Source of the DNA: Ktedonobacteria bacterium brp13
Lineage (GTDB): Bacteria; Chloroflexota; Ktedonobacteria; Ktedonobacterales; Ktedonobacteraceae
Direction of reading: 5' to 3'
DNA length: 64,000 nt
Assembly (NCBI GenBank): GCA_015099395.1
Contig: AP024096.1
Span: 5,869,485 to 5,933,484, forward strand
Shown: piece by piece, positions 59,730-64,000 of the stretch
Numbering within the stretch: position 1 is the stretch's first letter
How the letters are laid out: each line of letters starts with the position of its first letter
Position numbers and translations under genes: made by a program
The notes under the pieces: generated by a model
What the model was told of the DNA's origin: nothing
Databases searched by the model: none
Seen by the model: the letters and a program-made list of their open reading frames with translations, nothing else

Positions 59730-59736
59730 TACCCGT

Positions 59737-59779
59737 CTGGGAGGACTTCGAGGACTTCGAGTTCTTCGCGTCCTCCCAG
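59737..59779 (+). promoter_or_regulatory. Hairpin between pdxS and pdxT
   Basis: CTGGGAGGAC (59737-59746) and GTCCTCCCAG (59770-59779) form a perfect 10-bp stem with a 23-base loop rich in TTCGAGGAC repeats. No T run, so it may lower rather than stop readthrough and set the PdxS:PdxT ratio. A similar GGGAGGACC stem ends the R3H gene at 63554. Confidence 0.55.
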
Positions 59780-59816
59780 CAGAAATCATCCTCTGTATCT
59801 CCGACAGGAAAACAAC

Positions 59817-60434
59817 TTGAGTGACACACAGAATTACAACCCAACACTACGCATTGGCGTATTAGCATTGCAGGGAGATTTTGAAGCACATATAAAGATG
59901 CTTCAAACGCTGGGTGTAGAGGCGAAAGCTATACGCCTCCCTGAGCAACTGGACGAAATAGATGGTATAATAATACCAGGTGGAGAAAGTACAACCATTG
60001 GTAAACTGATGGTTATCTACGAACTCCACGAAGTCTTACAGCGGAAGATTCGCGCTGGTCTGCCAACCTGGGGGACCTGCGCCGGGTTAATCCTATTAGC
60101 CAGAGAGACGGATAACGCAGTCGCCAGTCAACCACTGTTGGCAAGCATGGATATCCGCGTTCTCCGTAATGCCTTTGGTAGTCAGCGGGAAAGTTTTGAG
60201 ACGGATCTGTCAGTGCCTGCATTAGGTGATGAGCCATTTCATGCATTCTTTATTCGTGGTCCACTTGTTGAAGCAGCCGGACCTGAAGTAGAAGTATTGG
60301 CGAAACTGTCAGACGACACGATCGTAGCGGTCCGCCAGGGAAATATCATCGCCACGGCATTTCACCCTGAAGTATCAGGTGACACTCGCTTTCATCAATA
60401 CTTTCTTCGCATAGTGCAAAGCGTCAAGGGGTAG
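59817..60434 (+). CDS. pdxT: Pyridoxal 5'-phosphate synthase, PdxT glutaminase subunit
   Basis: 205 residues starting at TTG 59817 with CAGGAAA upstream; no in-frame ATG is available before the first strand. Class I glutaminase motifs: GVLALQGDFEAH, IIPGGESTTIGKLM, the nucleophile cysteine in GTCAGLILLA and the His-Glu pair in FHPEVSGDTRFH. Supplies ammonia to PdxS. Confidence 0.95.
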   Translation: MSDTQNYNPTLRIGVLALQGDFEAHIKMLQTLGVEAKAIRLPEQLDEIDGIIIPGGESTTIGKLMVIYELHEVLQRKIRAGLPTWGTCAGLILLARETDNAVASQPLLASMDIRVLRNAFGSQRESFETDLSVPALGDEPFHAFFIRGPLVEAAGPEVEVLAKLSDDTIVAVRQGNIIATAFHPEVSGDTRFHQYFLRIVQSVKG

Positions 60435-60499
60435 CAAACCAGACATACTCTTCGTATGTGTGGTGAATGCAACGCTACCTGACAGACGGGGAGTTGTGG

Positions 60500-61573
60500 A
60501 TGATACGACCGGTGTTATACGTTGATTTACCGGGAATCATCTACGCGATTAACCATCGCGCTCGCAGCAAGCAGCGCGAGTACGCTCGCTTTGTTTGCTG
60601 GCAAGAGCCAGTGGAGAGCGCACTTCCAGCACCATCCATAGTGGAACAACTCTTCCCATTACGACCAGTGGCCCGCACATGGATCTGCGAAGATCACTGG
60701 CATATCCTCGGTTTTGCCCAAATTCGGGAGCGACCCGCGCGTACCGCGTGGGATATCGCCTACCTGGCCTCGATGGCGAAGCGTGAAGGAGGGACGCTTG
60801 AGGATGATGAGATCCTCGCAGCCCTTCTGGAGTACACCCTCGCAATGGCCGGCTCACATGGCATGCTGCGTCTCTTTGCCAAAGTTGAGGACGAAGCCCC
60901 CGAACTTGAATTATTTCAACGCTCTGGCTTTCAGCGTTATGCGCGTGAACTCACCTATGTGTTTGACCCATCTTGCAAGGAATCCAGGTCAAGCAGCGCG
61001 AGCGCCGATCCTGACATCCCTTCGTTACGTCGTTGGAGCCGCCACCATGCGTGGGGGATCTATCAATTGTATCGCTCGTCCACCCCGCAAAGGGTCTTGA
61101 TGGCCGAGTTATACGAGGACTGCGAAGAGTTTGCCAGGTTGCACGTCGGGTCACAGCCATCCTCATTTTCCTTTTTTGCGAAGGGCAATGAGAATTATAT
61201 CTGTGATATGGGCGTGCGTATTGGAGCCTGGATGCGTCTCTGTCGAGGTCGCGGCTCGACACCCCATCGCATCTCGTTGATGGTTCACCCGGAGCATACT
61301 GATCTTGCTGAACCTCTCATTCAGTTTGGGATCAGGCGGCTTCTGGATGCCGACGTACGCCGCATCTATTGCCTGGTGCGCGAGTACGATGCTTTTGTAA
61401 ACACCGCTCTACGGGACAGTGGATTTGAGCAGGTCTTCACCAAAGATCTGTTGGTGCGACACATAGCCTTACTGGCTACGAGGCAGAGCACAGTCCCCCT
61501 GCTGGAGCAACGGGCGGTCTATGGTTTGAAAGGCCTGGGGACGGTCAATTCACGCCAAAAAACTATGAGGTGA
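60500..61573 (+). CDS. GNAT-type acetyltransferase
   Basis: 357 residues from the ATG at 60500, which has GGGGAG six bases upstream; an ATG at 60467 is in frame without a ribosome site. The N-terminal half has a GNAT-like fold with AWDIAYLASMAKREGGTLED and LRLFAKVEDEAPELELFQRSGFQRYARE; the acetyl-CoA loop is poorly conserved. The second half (about 190-350) repeats a related fold. Substrate unknown. Its stop codon is 10 bases before the R3H gene start, so both are co-transcribed. Confidence 0.75.
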   Translation: MIRPVLYVDLPGIIYAINHRARSKQREYARFVCWQEPVESALPAPSIVEQLFPLRPVARTWICEDHWHILGFAQIRERPARTAWDIAYLASMAKREGGTLEDDEILAALLEYTLAMAGSHGMLRLFAKVEDEAPELELFQRSGFQRYARELTYVFDPSCKESRSSSASADPDIPSLRRWSRHHAWGIYQLYRSSTPQRVLMAELYEDCEEFARLHVGSQPSSFSFFAKGNENYICDMGVRIGAWMRLCRGRGSTPHRISLMVHPEHTDLAEPLIQFGIRRLLDADVRRIYCLVREYDAFVNTALRDSGFEQVFTKDLLVRHIALLATRQSTVPLLEQRAVYGLKGLGTVNSRQKTMR

Positions 61574-61583
61574 CAAACTGCCT

Positions 61584-63521
61584 ATGCAACATGTGATCAC
61601 TGACGATCTGGAGGCTCTGCTGGCTGCTTTACCGCCAGATATCCACAATGCGGTCAATCGGCTAGATAACCGAAGCGAACTGCTGGAGATCGTGATGGAC
61701 CTTGGGCGCCTGCCCGAGGGCCGATTCCCAGAAGGGGAAGTGATCCTTAGTACAACACCCGTGACCTATGCCGATCTAGAATATGTAGTGGAGCGGATCG
61801 GGGAGTTTGGTGATGATAATCGCGCTGGTATTGAGCGTACTCTCCATCGTATCAGTGCGATACGCAATCGTAAAGGGAGAATCGTCGGCTTAACTTGCCG
61901 TATTGGTCGAGCGGTGCTTGGCAGTATTGCCCTGATCCGTGATATTGTCGAACAGGGCCAGTCCATCTTGATCCTTGGCCGTCCTGGCGTGGGTAAGACT
62001 ACCCTGCTACGTGAGGTCGCTCGTGTCCTTGCTGATGAGACGAATAAGCGTGTGGTGGTGGTTGATACTTCTAATGAGATCGCTGGTGATGGAGATATCC
62101 CTCACCCCGGTATCGGTCGCGCTCGACGTATGCAGGTTGCCCGCACTGCGGAGCAGCATGCGGTGATGATTGAGGCTGTGGAGAACCATATGCCACAGGT
62201 GATCGTCATCGATGAGATTGGTACCGAGTTGGAGGCTGCTGCGGCACGTACTATCGCGGAACGTGGTGTACAGCTGGTCGCTACGGCTCATGGTAATGAG
62301 CTGGGCAACCTGCTGGTCAATCCAACCCTGTCAGATCTGGTTGGTGGTATTCAGACGGTCACTCTGGGTGACGAAGAGGCGCGCCGCCGCCATACTCAAA
62401 AAAGTATTCAGGAGCGCAAATCTCCTCCTACCTTCGAGGTTGTTGTCGAGCAACAGAGTTGGGAAGAGGCGGTCGTCCATCGTGATGTCGCTGACACTAT
62501 TGATAATATGCTACGTGGTCAGCCGGTGATCGCTGAGGAGCGTACCCGTGATGAAGAGACTGGTGAGGTCTCGATCCGCCGTGTCAATCAGGGAGGTGTG
62601 GATCTTCCCAGTTGGGGCAATGGTAGTCTCGGCGGTGGCGGTGTCCGTGCTGGTCAATCCGCGGGTGGCAGTCCGGGTCAGGGTTTTACTACAAGTATGT
62701 TTGAGCGCGGAGATCGCAACCACGCTCATCATTCACAGTTGAGTTCGATGCGCAATAATCTCCCCGGTGGTCCGGTCGATCCACGCGGTGGCAGTGAGCG
62801 CATACGCAATCGACGGCAGACAACGGCACAGATGGCCCCTGCAATCCAATCAATCGCGCCAGCTCTGGCTCCTACCGGGACCGCACCCCATCATGGTGGC
62901 GGCACCGCTGTGGTGACTGAGAGCCGACCAATCTCCGAGATTACCGAGGGCATCTATCAGGATCGTGAGCCCGCTGAAGAGATTTCGCCGCTTAAGACGC
63001 TGCGTGTCTACCCCTTCGGTGTCAATCGCGATCGCCTTTCAGAGTCTGCTCGCCAGCTACGCGTGCCTGTCGTTATTACCAATAACGAACGTGAGGCCGA
63101 TGCGGTGATTACGTTGAAAAACTATTACCGTCGTCAGCCAGAGCGCCTTCAGCAAGCGGAGCAAGAGCGCAAACTGATCATTATTCTGAAGAACAATACG
63201 ATTGCTCAGATGCAGCACGCCCTGGCGCGTATCTTCAAGGTACCGGAGCTCGTAACTGAGGAAGAGGTTGCTGATCCAGATACTATCAGTGAGCAAGCTG
63301 ATGAGTTGGCCTTTGATGATCCAACCAAGCAGGCAATGCTAGAGACCGAAGATGCCATCCATCAGGTCCTGAATAAGGGGCTGACAACGGCGGAACTCGC
63401 TCCAGCCAATGCCTACATTCGTCGCTTACAACATCAGATGGCGACCCGTTATAATCTCATCTCGCGTAGCCGTGGGAAAGAGCCATATCGCCGTGTGAAG
63501 ATCTTCCGTTCACGAGACTAA
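61584..63521 (+). CDS. R3H domain AAA-type ATPase (Ycf45/SpoIIIAA-like)
   Basis: 645 residues. An N-terminal domain (1-110) precedes an ATPase with Walker A LGRPGVGKTT near residue 131 and Walker B VIVIDEIG near 210, with ELEAAAARTIAERGVQLVATAHGN after it, as in SpoIIIAA and the plastid Ycf45 group. A disordered Gly/Ser/Arg-rich linker (about 330-450) follows, then an alpha/beta domain (470-550) and an R3H-type nucleic-acid-binding end with RYNLISRSRGKEPYRRVKIF. Probably binds single-stranded DNA or RNA in the cytoplasm. Role in Chloroflexota unknown. GAGGTGA upstream of the ATG. Confidence 0.88.
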   Translation: MQHVITDDLEALLAALPPDIHNAVNRLDNRSELLEIVMDLGRLPEGRFPEGEVILSTTPVTYADLEYVVERIGEFGDDNRAGIERTLHRISAIRNRKGRIVGLTCRIGRAVLGSIALIRDIVEQGQSILILGRPGVGKTTLLREVARVLADETNKRVVVVDTSNEIAGDGDIPHPGIGRARRMQVARTAEQHAVMIEAVENHMPQVIVIDEIGTELEAAAARTIAERGVQLVATAHGNELGNLLVNPTLSDLVGGIQTVTLGDEEARRRHTQKSIQERKSPPTFEVVVEQQSWEEAVVHRDVADTIDNMLRGQPVIAEERTRDEETGEVSIRRVNQGGVDLPSWGNGSLGGGGVRAGQSAGGSPGQGFTTSMFERGDRNHAHHSQLSSMRNNLPGGPVDPRGGSERIRNRRQTTAQMAPAIQSIAPALAPTGTAPHHGGGTAVVTESRPISEITEGIYQDREPAEEISPLKTLRVYPFGVNRDRLSESARQLRVPVVITNNEREADAVITLKNYYRRQPERLQQAEQERKLIIILKNNTIAQMQHALARIFKVPELVTEEEVADPDTISEQADELAFDDPTKQAMLETEDAIHQVLNKGLTTAELAPANAYIRRLQHQMATRYNLISRSRGKEPYRRVKIFRSRD

Positions 63522-63553
63522 GGTCTTCCATGTTAATGACAAAGTGTAAAGCT

Positions 63554-63590
63554 GGGAGGACCTCGGTGTTCCGGTCCTCCCATTTTCTTG
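63554..63590 (+). terminator. Terminator of the R3H ATPase gene
   Basis: GGGAGGACC (63554-63562) pairs with GGTCCTCCC (63573-63581), followed by ATTTTCTT. Confidence 0.8.
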
Positions 63591-63602
63591 CCCTTTTCCC
63601 CT

Positions 63603-63632
63603 GTTAATCGTTGTTAATCGTCGTTAATCGTC
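63603..63632. repeat. Ten-base direct repeats at the end of ilvA
   Basis: GTTAATCGTT/GTTAATCGTC three times in a row; the ilvA stop codon (63624-63626, minus strand) falls inside the last copy. A slippage product that adds units would not change the protein, since the stop comes first in each copy. Confidence 0.75.
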
Positions 63633-64000
63633 GAAAGAACGGGCCTCCTGTACCATATAGCCTTCAGCGCTCAGGCGTTGTATGAGCTTTTCGCACTGTG
63701 TTCGATCAACGGTCTCCATGGTGATAGTCTCTTCACGCTGCATAATTGGCAAGCGACTGGAGATTCGCTGGTGGCGTACGTCGATGATATTGATGCGCAT
63801 CTCTGTGATGATTTCGAGCATACGCATGAGCTCGCCCGGTCGATCAGTCAGGCGGGTATGTATGACAAAGTAACGTCCGGCTGTGGCCAGGCCATGTTCG
63901 ATAAAGCGTCCCACGAGATTCATATCGATATTGCCACCGGTCAGCGGAACCAATACCTTCTTGTCCGGGAGCTTCACTACTCCACTAAGCAGGGCAGCCA
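63624..64000 (-). CDS. ilvA: Threonine ammonia-lyase, C-terminal part
   Basis: The gene runs off the right edge; about the last 125 residues are visible. LPDKKVLVPLTGGNIDMNLV is the end of the PLP-dependent domain and the glycine-rich phosphate loop region; the remaining 80 residues are an ACT domain (VIHTRLTDRPGELMRMLEII) as in catabolic-type or short-ACT threonine dehydratases. Converts threonine to 2-oxobutanoate for isoleucine synthesis or threonine breakdown. Confidence 0.88.
   Translation of the reverse strand, partial: AALLSGVVKLPDKKVLVPLTGGNIDMNLVGRFIEHGLATAGRYFVIHTRLTDRPGELMRMLEIITEMRINIIDVRHQRISSRLPIMQREETITMETVDRTQCEKLIQRLSAEGYMVQEARSFDD

Overview
The window looks like a chromosomal segment of a Ktedonobacteria member (Chloroflexota; Ktedonobacter/Dictyobacter-like). 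This is an inference from gene content; there is no 16S rRNA here. The supporting signs are an iscB gene of the type expanded in Ktedonobacter racemifer, monoderm-style lipoproteins together with a sortase and an LPxTG-like substrate, a GAP1-type giant protein of the kind seen in Chloroflexota and Actinobacteria, many interspersed palindromic repeats, and 5S rRNA genes standing alone. The window opens inside a membrane sensor-like gene and closes inside a threonine ammonia-lyase gene.

Layout. 0-11 kb: truncated sensor, sugar-binding lipoprotein, DUF4388 protein, then a cell-envelope glycan island (GT2, GT39-like, GtrA, GH79-like) that has been split by an IscB/omegaRNA insertion at about 7.0-8.7 kb, followed by a ChrB-like protein. 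11-18 kb: a two-gene membrane protein unit, hydantoinase hyuA-hyuB, a hairpin-rich AT-rich gap, an aldo/keto reductase and a VOC protein. 18.5-24.5 kb: a P450 region with two paralogous cytochromes P450, a ferredoxin, a ferredoxin reductase and a divergent MarR-family regulator; promoters, operator-like dyads and 3' hairpins are duplicated together with the P450 genes. 24.5-30 kb: a 1791-residue GAP1-like protein. 30-37 kb: tRNA-Gly, a lone 5S rRNA, tRNA-Lys, a receiver-only response regulator, a YtxH-like protein, an acetate transporter, a phosphoesterase, a LarC1-only protein with a histidine-rich tail, a cysteine-rich protein and a second lone 5S rRNA in the opposite orientation.

37-45 kb: acetyltransferase, DUF4870 protein, and the protein-quality-control cluster tig-clpX-lon, without clpP. 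45-53 kb: tRNA-Leu/tRNA-Gly, a membrane Ser/Thr kinase, a sortase next to its likely LPQTG substrate, an XRE-TPR regulator and a Wzz/BY-kinase-like protein with an altered P-loop. 53-64 kb: a TPR protein, a MazF-type toxin-antitoxin pair, modAB, a coiled-coil repeat protein, the vitamin B6 pair pdxS-pdxT, an acetyltransferase, an R3H/AAA ATPase and the start of ilvA.

The most distinctive items are the complete-looking IscB nuclease with a structured upstream omegaRNA region; a MITE-like repeat for which the window holds both an occupied and an apparently empty copy of the same insertion site; a duplicated P450 transcription unit; and a sortase/LPQTG pair. All functional statements are from sequence reading only; no database search or folding was run.
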